Source: Mycobacterium sp. SMC-4
GTDB lineage: Bacteria > Actinomycetota > Actinomycetes > Mycobacteriales > Mycobacteriaceae
Direction of reading: 5' to 3'
Length of the DNA stretch: 64,000 nt
NCBI RefSeq assembly: GCF_025263265.1
Contig: NZ_CP079869.1
Span: 1,240,001 to 1,304,000, forward strand
Positions within the stretch are counted from its first letter, which is position 1. Each line of letters begins with the position of its first letter. The notes beneath the pieces were generated by a model. The model was not told the DNA's origin, did not search any database, and was given only the letters and a program-made list of their open reading frames with translations. Shown here piece by piece: positions 1 through 8,103 of the stretch. A program made the translations under genes and the position numbers.

Positions 1-852
1 GTGGCCGGGGTGTACTTCCCCGATGGTGGCATGCGGGCGCTGCCCGACGCGATGGCCGCCGCGGCCACGCGCGCAGGAGTCGAATTCGTCTACGACGCAA
101 AGGTTTCCGAACTCGAATTCAGTGGACCGCGGGCCACCGCGGTACGGACCGCCGACGGCCGACGCTACGCCGCGGACGCGGTGCTGCTGACCACCGAACT
201 GCCCGACACCTACCGGCTGCTGCGCCGCACGCCGCGACGTCCGCTCAAGCTGCGCGCCGCCCCGTCGGCGGTCGTGGCCCACGTGGGCTGTGCTGCGGTG
301 GGGGAGCAGGCCGGTCACCACACCATCCTGTTCGGCGATGCGTGGCGCGACACCTTCCGCGACATCATCGACGACGGTCGGGTGATGCGTGATCCGTCGC
401 TGCTGGTCACCCGTCCCACCGCCGGGGACCAGTCGCTGGCGCCGGCCGGCCGCGACCTGCTCTATGTGCTGGCCCCGGCGCCCAACACCGAGGTCGGCAC
501 CGTGGACTGGGATTCGTCGGGCCCGGAGTACACCGAGCAGATGCTGCACGCGGTGCGCACCCGCATGCCCGGTGTCGGCGACGATGCCGAGATCCTGCAG
601 GTGGTGACGCCGTCGGACTGGGGGCGTCAGGGGATGGCAGCCGGCAGTCCGTTTGCGTTGGCGCACACCTTTTCTCAGACCGGTCCGTTCCGTCCCGCCA
701 ACACCGTGCGCGGTGTCGACAACGTCGTGCTGGCGGGGTCCTCGACTGTTCCCGGTGTCGGAGTTCCGACCGCGATCCTGTCCGGCCGGCTGGCCGCCGA
801 CCGGATCACCGGGATCACCGCTGTCCGTTCCACCACGGAGGTCCACCGCTGA
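1..852 (+). CDS. crtI: phytoene desaturase CrtI, C-terminal part (5' end outside window)
   Basis: FAD-dependent carotenoid desaturase that introduces double bonds into phytoene. The 283 residues match the C-terminal half of the family (usual length about 500). The C-terminal FAD-contact segment reads NVVLAGSSTVPGVGVPTAIL (about residues 241-260), followed by SGRLAADRI. The frame is open at base 1 and the N-terminal Rossmann motif is absent, so the gene begins upstream of the window; the GTG at base 1 is probably not the start. Its stop TGA (850-852) shares one base with the crtB start, implying translational coupling in a carotenoid operon. Identification rests on recognition of the family, not an alignment. 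Confidence 0.85.
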   Translation: MAGVYFPDGGMRALPDAMAAAATRAGVEFVYDAKVSELEFSGPRATAVRTADGRRYAADAVLLTTELPDTYRLLRRTPRRPLKLRAAPSAVVAHVGCAAVGEQAGHHTILFGDAWRDTFRDIIDDGRVMRDPSLLVTRPTAGDQSLAPAGRDLLYVLAPAPNTEVGTVDWDSSGPEYTEQMLHAVRTRMPGVGDDAEILQVVTPSDWGRQGMAAGSPFALAHTFSQTGPFRPANTVRGVDNVVLAGSSTVPGVGVPTAILSGRLAADRITGITAVRSTTEVHR

Positions 853-1796
853 TGATCAGCTCAGAGCTCGACGCCGCAGGGGTCCGGGAACCGTCGTTAC
901 GCGAGGCCTACCGCCAGTGCCGGGACATCAACGCCGCCCACGGCAAGACGTTCTTCCTGGCGACCCGGCTGCTGACGCCCCGGCAGCGTCCCGCGGTCCA
1001 TGCGCTCTACGGGTTTGCCCGCGGTGCCGACGACATCCTCGACGAGTTCGACGAGCGTGACGTCGAGCAGCGCGCCGACGAACTGCAGCAGCTGTCCAAG
1101 CGGCTGTTCGCCGCGCTCGTGCAGGACGAGCCGTGCGACGACCACCCGACGCTGCGGGCCGTGGTGGACACCGCGCGCACGTACGACATCAGCTGGGACC
1201 TGTTCGACGACTTCCTGGCGTCGATGCGGATGGACCTGACCGTCACCGATTACCCGGACCGAGCGGCGCTGGAGCATTACATGTACGGCTCGGCTGAGGT
1301 GATCGGGCTGCAGATGCTGCCGGTGCTGGGCACCGTCGGCCCGCGCGAGGAGGCCGCCCCGTACGCCGCTGCGCTGGGCAAGGCGTTCCAGCTGACCAAC
1401 TTCATCCGGGACGTCGACGAGGATCTGAGCCGCGGCCGGATCTACCTTCCCGCCGACGAACTGGCCGCCCACGGGGTCGACCGCGACCTGCTGCTGTGGT
1501 GTCAGCGCGAGGGCCGCAGCGACACCCGGGTGCGTACCGCGCTGGCCGAGCAGCACGCGATCACCCGCGCGGTCTACGACGCGGCCCGTCCCGGCATCGA
1601 CGAGCTGGCGCCATGTTCACGACCCTGTGTGGCGTCGGCGCTGACGCTGTACTCCGAGATCCTGGACCGAATCGAGGCGATCGACTTCGAGATCTTCGGT
1701 CGCCGTGCGACGGTGGGTAAGCCGCGCCGGTTGGCGGTGGCGGTCGCCGGGCTCGGGAAAGCGTGGGCGAACAGGCTTCGATTCGGGAGTGTCTGA
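852..1796 (+). CDS. crtB: phytoene synthase CrtB
   Basis: Condenses two geranylgeranyl diphosphates to phytoene, the first committed carotenoid step. At 314 aa it has normal family length. Both Mg2+-diphosphate binding Asp-rich motifs are visible: DDILDEFDE near residue 57 and NFIRDVDEDLSRGRIYLP near residue 180. The ATG at 852 overlaps the crtI stop by one base (TGATG). The stop at 1794-1796 lies just before the start of the next gene, so crtI-crtB-crtU-Rieske form one transcription unit. Presence of these genes indicates a pigmented mycobacterium. Confidence 0.95.
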   Translation: MISSELDAAGVREPSLREAYRQCRDINAAHGKTFFLATRLLTPRQRPAVHALYGFARGADDILDEFDERDVEQRADELQQLSKRLFAALVQDEPCDDHPTLRAVVDTARTYDISWDLFDDFLASMRMDLTVTDYPDRAALEHYMYGSAEVIGLQMLPVLGTVGPREEAAPYAAALGKAFQLTNFIRDVDEDLSRGRIYLPADELAAHGVDRDLLLWCQREGRSDTRVRTALAEQHAITRAVYDAARPGIDELAPCSRPCVASALTLYSEILDRIEAIDFEIFGRRATVGKPRRLAVAVAGLGKAWANRLRFGSV

Positions 1797-1809
1797 GGGT
1801 GAGAAACCT

Positions 1810-3321
1810 GTGAGCGACCGGCGTCGGCAGAAGTGGCCGGGCCGGCCGGGTTTGACCGCGGTGCGCGCCGACGGCCAGCGGCCCAACGCGGTGGTGGTCG
1901 GTGGCGGTATCGCCGGTCTGGCTGCGGCTACCGGTCTGGCCGAGCGCGGCGTCCGCGTCGATGTGGTGGAGCGCTGCGACTACCTCGGCGGGCGTGTCGG
2001 CGGCTGGTCGGACCGGCTGGCCGACGGGTCACCTACGGCGATGAACCGGGGTTTCCACGCGTTCTTCCGCCAGTACTACAACTTGCGGGCGCTGCTGCAG
2101 CGCAGCGACCCGACACTGGCGGCGCTGAGCCCGGTCGAGGACTATCCGCTGATCGACGGCGACGGACGGCGCGACACCTTCCGTGGGCTGCCTCAGACAC
2201 CACCGCTGAACGCGCTGGCGTTCGCGTTGCGCAGCCCCACTTTCCGGATGCGCGATCTGGTGCGTCTGGACGCGAAGGCGGCCGCGCCCCTGGCGGCTGT
2301 GTCGGTACCCGAGACCTATGAGCTGCTCGACCACCGCGACGCGGCGACCTTCCTGCGCGACATTCGATTCCCTGACGCTGCAAGGCATCTGGCGTTCGAG
2401 GTGTTCGCCCGAAGCTTCTTCGCCCGCCCCGAGAAGCTGTCGGCCGGTGAGCTGGTCACCATGTTCCACATCTATTTCCTGGGCTCCAGCGAGGGCCTGA
2501 TATTCGACGTCGCTAACGCCAACTTCGATGTGGCGCTGTGGAATCCGTTACGCGACTATCTGTCCACCCGCGGGGTGTCGTTCCACACCGGCGTGCAGGC
2601 ACACCAGCTGAGCGTGGGGGAGCAGGTGACGGTGAGTAGTTCGGCCGGTGACTTCGAGGCCGATGCCGCCGTGCTGGCCACCGACGTCGCGGGACTGCAG
2701 CGCCTGGTGGAGGCCTCGCCGACGCTCGGTGACACAGCGTGGCGCGAGCAGGTGGCGGGGATGGGTGTGGCGCCGGCGTTCGTGGTGCTGCGATTGTGGT
2801 TGGACCGCGCGGTCCGTTCGGATCGTTCGGCGTTCGTCGGGACAGGCGGGCGAGAGCCGCTGGACAATATCAGCGTGCTGGAACGTTACGAACGCGAAGC
2901 GGCCGACTGGGCCGGCCGTACCGGCGGCTCGGTGGTCGAGCTGCACGCGTACTCGGTGACCGACGCCGACGACGTGGTGTGTGACGCACTGATCAAGCGG
3001 ATGCACGAGCTTTATCCCGAGACCGCCGACGCGACCATCGTCGACCAGCGGGTGCTGCGCCGCCAGGACTGCCCGCGGTTCGCGCCGGGCGACTTCGCCG
3101 TCCGGCCGACGGTGGCCACCCCCGAGCCACGGGTCAAGCTGGCCGGGGACGGCATTCGCATCGACCTGCCGGTCGCGTTGATGGAACGGGCGGCCACCAC
3201 GGGGTGGACCGCCGCCAACGAGCTGCTCGGCGGATTCGGTCTGGCCGGACATGCGCTGCACACCGTGCCCAACCGGGGGCGCTCGTCGCTGCTGCGCCGG
3301 CTGGCGGGGGATCGCCGATGA
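1810..3321 (+). CDS. crtU: FAD-dependent carotenoid oxidoreductase, CrtU (isorenieratene synthase)-like
   Basis: Predicted flavoprotein of the CrtI/CrtU superfamily (503 aa from the GTG at 1810). The dinucleotide-binding motif VVVGGGIAGLAAATGLAERG lies near residue 25, followed by the ERCDYLGGRVGGW segment. The GFHAFFRQYYNLRAL stretch is characteristic, as I recall, of actinobacterial CrtU, the desaturase/methyltransferase that aromatises beta-ionone rings (isorenieratene pathway). An alternative GTG at 1789 overlaps the crtB stop. A still longer frame reaching back to 1705 would run inside crtB and is rejected. The crtB context supports a pigment role; the exact product (aromatic or other modified carotenoid) is inference. 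Confidence 0.8.
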   Translation: MSDRRRQKWPGRPGLTAVRADGQRPNAVVVGGGIAGLAAATGLAERGVRVDVVERCDYLGGRVGGWSDRLADGSPTAMNRGFHAFFRQYYNLRALLQRSDPTLAALSPVEDYPLIDGDGRRDTFRGLPQTPPLNALAFALRSPTFRMRDLVRLDAKAAAPLAAVSVPETYELLDHRDAATFLRDIRFPDAARHLAFEVFARSFFARPEKLSAGELVTMFHIYFLGSSEGLIFDVANANFDVALWNPLRDYLSTRGVSFHTGVQAHQLSVGEQVTVSSSAGDFEADAAVLATDVAGLQRLVEASPTLGDTAWREQVAGMGVAPAFVVLRLWLDRAVRSDRSAFVGTGGREPLDNISVLERYEREAADWAGRTGGSVVELHAYSVTDADDVVCDALIKRMHELYPETADATIVDQRVLRRQDCPRFAPGDFAVRPTVATPEPRVKLAGDGIRIDLPVALMERAATTGWTAANELLGGFGLAGHALHTVPNRGRSSLLRRLAGDRR

Positions 3322-4310
3322 GTCAGTGGCGCAAGCGTCTGGCCGAAGCCTTTCCGTTCCAGGTCATTGCGGCCACCAACTGGGCGGCGCAGACGCCGTC
3401 CTACGCCGATGCCAACCCGGCGTTGATCCGCTCCGCGCTGATCCGGGCGCAGCGTCGCCCCGGCGGCAACTGGTTCACCTTTGCGGCGAGCTCCTCGATC
3501 ACCACCAAGGCGTTGGGCACCTCGGTCGGTGGTCGCCAGCTGGTGGCCTGGCGGGGCGTCGACGGTCGGCTGCTGGTCGCGCCGCGGGCCTGTCCGCATC
3601 TGGGTGCCGACCTGGCGACCGCGCCGGTGCACTGCGGCACTTTGGTGTGCCCGTGGCACGGTCTGCGCTTGGGCGATCAGCGCCATGGCGCCTGGAAGCC
3701 GTTGCCCGCCTTCGACGACGGCGTGCTGTGCTGGGTCCGCCTCGACGAGGTGGGCGGTGGGCAGCCCACCGACGCTCCGGTGGCGATGCCGCGGCCTCCG
3801 GAGCCGTCGATCGCCGCGGTAACCCGGCTCGAAGGCGTCTGCGAGCCGGCCGACATCGTGTCCAATCGGCTCGATCCGTGGCACGGCGCATGGTTTCACC
3901 CGTACTCCTTCACGCAGCTTCGGGTGCTCAGTGCGCCGCCGGCCGAAGACGATCTGCCCGAGGACGAGGACAAGTTCGTCGTCGAGGTGACCTTCCGGAT
4001 GGGACGGCTCGGCGTGCCGGTGGTCGCCGAGTTCACCGCACCCGCCCCGCGCACCGTGGTGATGCGCATCGTCGACGGCGAGGGCAAGGGCAGTGTCGTC
4101 GAAACCCACGCCACGCCCGTGGGGCCCGGCCCCGACGGGCGGCCGCGTTCGGCGGTGGTGGAGGCCGTGGTGGCGCACTCCGACCGCCGGCACTTCGGCA
4201 AGGGGCTGATCGCCGCCCCGTTGATCAAACCGTTGATGAGTCAGGCTGCTACCCGGCTGTGGCGCGACGACCTGGCCTACGCCGAACGGCTCTACGACCT
4301 GCGCTCCTGA
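3318..4310 (+). CDS. Rieske [2Fe-2S] protein of the carotenoid operon
   Basis: 330 aa protein with a Rieske iron-sulphur motif CxH-x16-CxxH (Cys92, His94, Cys111, His114; CPH...CPWHG). The long C-terminal region does not resemble the usual ring-hydroxylase catalytic domain. I recall a DUF of this type travelling with crtU in actinobacteria. ATG at 3318 overlaps the crtU stop (ATGA), so the gene is translationally coupled and probably supplies electrons to, or acts on, the CrtU product. A longer frame starting at 3204 would lie inside crtU. The stop codon is followed directly by a perfect palindrome (4311-4363) that likely ends the operon. Substrate unknown. Confidence 0.8.
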   Translation: MSQWRKRLAEAFPFQVIAATNWAAQTPSYADANPALIRSALIRAQRRPGGNWFTFAASSSITTKALGTSVGGRQLVAWRGVDGRLLVAPRACPHLGADLATAPVHCGTLVCPWHGLRLGDQRHGAWKPLPAFDDGVLCWVRLDEVGGGQPTDAPVAMPRPPEPSIAAVTRLEGVCEPADIVSNRLDPWHGAWFHPYSFTQLRVLSAPPAEDDLPEDEDKFVVEVTFRMGRLGVPVVAEFTAPAPRTVVMRIVDGEGKGSVVETHATPVGPGPDGRPRSAVVEAVVAHSDRRHFGKGLIAAPLIKPLMSQAATRLWRDDLAYAERLYDLRS

Positions 4311-4363
4311 GCGATTTCGGCGCGCTAAACGACGCTGAGGGGGCTTTACCGCGCCGAAATCGC
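4311..4363. repeat. palindromic element copy 1 / bidirectional terminator
   Basis: A perfect 14-bp inverted repeat (GCGATTTCGGCGCG at 4311-4324, complement at 4350-4363) encloses a 25-base loop. It begins at the base after the Rieske stop. Its loop holds the idi stop codon, and its right arm encodes the last residues of Idi (AISAR). It is a near copy of the element at 4919-4971. A hairpin without a U-tract is a plausible mycobacterial terminator for the two convergent operons. Confidence 0.75.
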
Positions 4364-4894
4364 GGCGTCGAGCAGCGGAACCTGCTCGGCGGCCCACGGA
4401 CTGATCGGCCAACCGAAGGAGGCAGCAGCGCGCAGCTGCTCCCACGGCACCCAGGCGAAGTCCATGACCTCGTCAGGATCGACCCGCACCGGCCCGACCG
4501 CCTGTCCGCAGAACACCGGACACAGCTCGTTTTCCACCACGCCGTCGGCGGCTACCGCGTAGTAGCGGAAGTCGGGCAGCACGCAGCGCAGTGCGGCCAC
4601 GCCCAGGCCCAACTCCTGACGCACACGGCGGGTGACGGCGTCCTCGGTGGACTCCGTGGGCGCGGGATGCCCGCAGCACGAGTTGGTCCAGATGCCGGCG
4701 AAAGTCCGCTTGTGCAGCGCCCGCCGGGTCAGCAGTACCCGCCCCGCGTCGTCGAACAAGTAGCAGGAGAACGCCAGGTGCAGCGGCGTTTCGGTGTGGT
4801 GGACCTCGGACTTGGGCGCCGAGCCGATGCTGCGGCCTTCCTCGTCGACGAGGATCACCAGCTCGGGGGCTTCTGCGGACGGCATGCCAGTCAT
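4346..4894 (-). CDS. idi: isopentenyl-diphosphate delta-isomerase, type 1
   Basis: Interconverts IPP and DMAPP, feeding isoprenoid and carotenoid synthesis. 182 aa, normal for Nudix-fold type 1 Idi. The active-site cysteine motif NSCCGHP (Cys74) and the Glu motif ENELCPV are intact. Start ATG at 4894 (MTGMPS); an internal ATG nine bases later is possible. It is convergent with the carotenoid operon and monocistronic. The gene is bracketed by two copies of the same palindromic element, suggesting isolated transcription or movement as a cassette. Confidence 0.95.
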   Translation of the reverse strand: MTGMPSAEAPELVILVDEEGRSIGSAPKSEVHHTETPLHLAFSCYLFDDAGRVLLTRRALHKRTFAGIWTNSCCGHPAPTESTEDAVTRRVRQELGLGVAALRCVLPDFRYYAVAADGVVENELCPVFCGQAVGPVRVDPDEVMDFAWVPWEQLRAAASFGWPISPWAAEQVPLLDAAISAR

Positions 4895-4918
4895 TCGTCG
4901 CCGACGCCGCCGCGGATG

Positions 4919-4971
4919 GCGATTTCGGCGCGCTAAGTGACGCTCAGGGGTTGAAAGCGCGCCGAAATCGC
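4919..4971. repeat. palindromic element copy 2 / terminator of sdh operon
   Basis: Perfect 15-bp inverted repeat (4919-4933 and 4957-4971) with a 23-base loop. Arms are the same sequence as in copy 1, and the loops share the core GACGCT(G/C)AGGGG. It lies between the idi start (4894) and the sdhB stop (4979), so it probably terminates the sdh operon on the minus strand. Confidence 0.75.
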
Positions 4972-4978
4972 GGGGAAA

Positions 4979-5761
4979 TCAGCGGGCGAACATCAGGGCG
5001 CGCTTGACTTCCTGGATCGCCTTGGTCACCTCGATGCCACGCGGACAGGCCTCGGTGCAGTTGAACGTGGTGCGGCAGCGCCACACCCCGTCGACATCGT
5101 TGAGGATGTCGAGGCGCTCGGCGGCACCCTCGTCGCGGGAGTCGAAGATGAACCGGTGGGCGTTGACGATCGCTGCCGGCCCGAAGTAGGAGCCTTCGTT
5201 CCAGTACACCGGGCAGCTGGTGGTGCAGCACGCACACAGGATGCATTTGGTGGTGTCGTCGTAGCGGGCGCGGTCGGTCTGGCTCTGAATCCGTTCCCGC
5301 GACGGCTCATTACCCGAGGTGATCAGATAGGGCTTGATGGCCCTGTACGCGTCGAAGAACGGCTCCATGTCGACGATGAGATCCTTTTCCACGGGCAACC
5401 CGCGGATCGGCTCGATCGTGATGGTCAGTGCTTTGTCCGGGTTCTTGGGCAGCATGTCGCGCATCAGCACCTTGCAGGCCAACCGGTTGACGCCGTTGAT
5501 CCGCATCGCATCCGACCCGCACACCCCGTGTGCGCACGAGCGGCGGAACGTCAGCGTGCCGTCGAGGTACCACTTCACGTAGTGCAGCAGGTTCAGCAGC
5601 CGATCCGAGGGCAGGCACGGCACCCGGAAACTCTGCCAACCGGCGTCGTCGGGCGACTCGGGGTTGAACCGGGCGATCTTCAGCGTCACCATCACCGCGC
5701 CATCGGGCACGGGTGGCAGCTCGGAATCGCCGGTGTCGGGCTTCTCCAGAACTCCAGTCAT
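4979..5761 (-). CDS. sdhB: succinate dehydrogenase iron-sulphur subunit
   Basis: Electron-transfer subunit of complex II, passing electrons from SdhA FAD to the membrane quinone site. 260 aa with all three cluster motifs: [2Fe-2S] RRSCAHGVCGSDAMR, [4Fe-4S] CILCACCTTSCPVYW, and [3Fe-4S] CRTTFNCTEACPRGIEV. Start ATG at 5761 overlaps the stop of the small 33-codon frame upstream (ATGA). Last gene of the sdhCDAB operon; a strong palindrome follows the stop. Confidence 0.97.
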   Translation of the reverse strand: MTGVLEKPDTGDSELPPVPDGAVMVTLKIARFNPESPDDAGWQSFRVPCLPSDRLLNLLHYVKWYLDGTLTFRRSCAHGVCGSDAMRINGVNRLACKVLMRDMLPKNPDKALTITIEPIRGLPVEKDLIVDMEPFFDAYRAIKPYLITSGNEPSRERIQSQTDRARYDDTTKCILCACCTTSCPVYWNEGSYFGPAAIVNAHRFIFDSRDEGAAERLDILNDVDGVWRCRTTFNCTEACPRGIEVTKAIQEVKRALMFAR

Positions 5762-5859
5762 GATTCCTCGCGCAAGCGCTCGTCAGTGCTGTTCGGTTCC
5801 TCGCGCAAGCGCTCGTCAGTGCTGTTCGGTTCCTCGCGCAAGCGCTCGTCAGCCGTCAT
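5758..5859 (-). CDS. putative 33-aa MIRU-like coupling peptide between sdhA and sdhB
   Basis: The sdhA-sdhB gap holds an intact reading frame on the operon strand. Its ATG (5859) begins two bases after the sdhA TAG, and its TGA (5758-5760) overlaps the sdhB ATG. The peptide is built from an 11-residue unit TDERLREEPNS repeated (two full copies plus a partial third), encoded by the 33-bp DNA repeat. The arrangement copies the published logic of mycobacterial MIRU elements, whose small frames overlap flanking start and stop codons. Expression as a functional peptide is unproven; its role may be to carry ribosomes from sdhA to sdhB. Confidence 0.55.
   Translation of the reverse strand: MTADERLREEPNSTDERLREEPNSTDERLREES
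5764..5852. repeat. 33-bp tandem repeat (2.7 copies) in sdhA-sdhB gap
   Basis: Unit starts are at 5764, 5797 and 5830. The first two copies are identical and the third is cut at 23 bases. Unit length is a multiple of three, so copy-number changes would keep the embedded reading frame open. Candidate VNTR locus. Confidence 0.9.
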
Positions 5860-5861
5860 CG

Positions 5862-7616
5862 CTAGTACTTCCGTTCCATCGGCTCGTAACGCGTCTGAAC
5901 CACCGGCTTGTAGTCCAGGCGGATGTCACTCAGAAGATCGGTGCCCTCTTTGTAGGCCATGGTGTGACGCATGTAGTTGGTGTCGTCGCGGTTGGGGTAG
6001 TCCTCGCGGGCGTGGCCACCGCGAGACTCCTTGCGGTTCAACGCACCTACGACGGTGACTTCGGCAAGCTCCAGCAAGAAGCCCAGCTCGATGGCCTCCA
6101 GCAGGTCGCTGTTGTAGCGCTTGCCCTTGTCGTGCACGGTGATCCGCGAGTAGCGCTCTTTCAACGCATGAATGTCGGTCAGCGCCTGCTTGAGGGTTTC
6201 CTCGGTCCGGAACACCGCGGCATTGTTGTCCATCGACTGCTGCAGGGCCCCGCGGATGTCAGCGACACGCTCGTTGCCGTGCTCGGAGAGTATGTCGGCC
6301 ACCCAGCCCACCACCATCGACGCGGGCTCGGCCGGCAGGTCGACGAAGTCACGTCCCAGTGCGTAGTTGGCGGCGGCGATGCCGGCGCGGCGGCCGAAGA
6401 CGTTGATGTCGAGCAGCGAGTTGGTGCCCAGCCGGTTGGCGCCGTGCACCGACACACAGGCGCACTCCCCGGCGGCGTACAGGCCCGGCACCACGGTGGT
6501 GTTGTCGGAGAGCACCTGGCCGTTGACGGTGGTCGGGATGCCGCCCATGACGTAGTGGCACGTCGGATAGACCGGCACGAGTTCCTTGACCGGGTCCACA
6601 CCGAGGTAGGTGCGGGCGAACTCGGTGATGTCGGGCAGCTTGGCCTCAAGCACGTCCTCACCGAGGTGGCGCACGTCGATATAGACGTAGTCCTTGTTGG
6701 GTCCGGCGCCGCGGCCTTCGAGGACTTCGAGCACCATCGATCGGGCGACGATGTCGCGGGGTGCGAGATCGACGATCGTCGGCGCGTAGCGCTCCATGAA
6801 GCGCTCGCCCTCGCCATTGAGCAACCGGCCGCCCTCGCCGCGCACCGCCTCGGAGATCAGAATCCCGAGCCCGGCCAAACCCGTCGGGTGGAACTGGTGA
6901 AACTCCATGTCCTCCAAGGGAAGTCCCTTGCGGAAGATGATGCCCAGTCCGTCGCCGGTCAGGGTGTGGGCATTGGAGGTGGTTTTGTACATCCGGCCCG
7001 AACCGCCGGTGGCGAAGACGATCGCCTTGGCGTGGAAGACGTGGATGTCGCCGGTGGCCAGTTCGTAGGCGACGACACCGGTGGCCACCGGGCCCCCTGC
7101 GGTCTCGGTCATCGTGATGTCGAGGGCGTAGAACTCGTTGAAGAACTCGACGTCGTGCTTGACGCAGTTCTGGTAGAGCGTCTGCAGGATCATGTGCCCG
7201 GTGCGGTCGGCGGCATAACATGCGCGGCGCACCGGGGCCTTGCCGTGGTCGCGGGTGTGTCCGCCGAACCGGCGCTGGTCGATGCGGCCCTCGGGGGTGC
7301 GGTTGAACGGCATCCCCATCTTCTCCAGGTCGAGCACCGCGTCGATGGCCTCTTTGGCCATGATCTCCACGGCGTCCTGGTCGGCCAGGTAGTCACCGCC
7401 CTTGACGGTGTCGAAGGTGTGCCACTCCCAGTTGTCCTCTTCGACGTTTGCCAGCGCGGCGCACATGCCGCCCTGGGCCGCGCCGGTGTGCGAACGGGTG
7501 GGGTAGAGCTTGGTCAGCACCGCGGTGCGGACCCGCGGTCCGGCCTCGACCGCGGCACGCATCCCGGCTCCGCCGGCGCCGACGATGACGACGTCGTAGC
7601 GATGTTCTTGGATCAT
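5862..7616 (-). CDS. sdhA: succinate dehydrogenase flavoprotein subunit
   Basis: Catalytic subunit of complex II, oxidising succinate to fumarate. 584 aa. FAD-binding motif VVIVGAGGAGMRAAVEAG at the N-terminus; RSHTGAAQGG carries the histidine (His43) expected for covalent FAD. The HFDTVKGGDYLADQD and GGIPTT segments are typical of the family (the first reads HTFDTVKGG here). ATG at 7616 lies 20 bases downstream of the sdhD stop. Operon order sdhC-sdhD-sdhA-sdhB matches the M. tuberculosis Rv3316-Rv3319 type. Confidence 0.97.
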   Translation of the reverse strand: MIQEHRYDVVIVGAGGAGMRAAVEAGPRVRTAVLTKLYPTRSHTGAAQGGMCAALANVEEDNWEWHTFDTVKGGDYLADQDAVEIMAKEAIDAVLDLEKMGMPFNRTPEGRIDQRRFGGHTRDHGKAPVRRACYAADRTGHMILQTLYQNCVKHDVEFFNEFYALDITMTETAGGPVATGVVAYELATGDIHVFHAKAIVFATGGSGRMYKTTSNAHTLTGDGLGIIFRKGLPLEDMEFHQFHPTGLAGLGILISEAVRGEGGRLLNGEGERFMERYAPTIVDLAPRDIVARSMVLEVLEGRGAGPNKDYVYIDVRHLGEDVLEAKLPDITEFARTYLGVDPVKELVPVYPTCHYVMGGIPTTVNGQVLSDNTTVVPGLYAAGECACVSVHGANRLGTNSLLDINVFGRRAGIAAANYALGRDFVDLPAEPASMVVGWVADILSEHGNERVADIRGALQQSMDNNAAVFRTEETLKQALTDIHALKERYSRITVHDKGKRYNSDLLEAIELGFLLELAEVTVVGALNRKESRGGHAREDYPNRDDTNYMRHTMAYKEGTDLLSDIRLDYKPVVQTRYEPMERKY

Positions 7617-7635
7617 CTGTGCTCCCTACGGAAGG

Positions 7636-8103
7636 TCAGGTGATGGTGGCGTCGAAGGTCAGCAGCACGTAGGTGCCCAGCACCAGCGTGAAGATCATCG
7701 ACAGCGCCAGCAGGAGGTTGAGCCAGAACTTGGTGGAGTCCTTGCGCGAGTAGTCGGCGATGATGGTGCGCATCCCGTTGCCGCCGTGCAATTGAGCCAG
7801 CCACAGCAGCAACAGGTCCCAGATCTGCCAAAACGGCGACGACCAGCGTTCGGCGACGTAGTTGAAGTCGATGCGGTACACACCGTTCTCCCACATCAGC
7901 ATGATGAACAGGTGCCCGAGGGCGAGGAAGACCAGCACGACGCCGGAGAACCGCATGAACAGCCACGCGTACTTCTCGAAATTGGGCATCCCGCCGCGAC
8001 GACGCGGCGAACGGGGGTTGTCCAGGCCGGGCGGGCGGTCGTGGCTGCGTTGCAGAACCGGGGCAAGCCGGCTGTGGGGGTTGTCGGCTGACGGTGTGGT
8101 CAT
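7636..8103 (-). CDS. sdhD: succinate dehydrogenase membrane subunit SdhD
   Basis: 155 aa hydrophobic anchor of complex II with about three membrane segments after a 45-residue polar N-terminus. I chose ATG at 8103 (MTTPSAD) because it overlaps the sdhC stop (ATGA); the same frame stays open further upstream but there runs inside sdhC. It carries MRFSGVVLVFLALGHLFIML, with the His expected to serve haem b. It pairs with SdhC to form the quinone and haem site. Confidence 0.92.
   Translation of the reverse strand: MTTPSADNPHSRLAPVLQRSHDRPPGLDNPRSPRRRGGMPNFEKYAWLFMRFSGVVLVFLALGHLFIMLMWENGVYRIDFNYVAERWSSPFWQIWDLLLLWLAQLHGGNGMRTIIADYSRKDSTKFWLNLLLALSMIFTLVLGTYVLLTFDATIT

Noticed and set aside
5764..5852. 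Possible CRISPR array (repeated 33-mers)
   Set aside because: Units are directly adjacent with no spacers; it is a tandem repeat with a coding frame.
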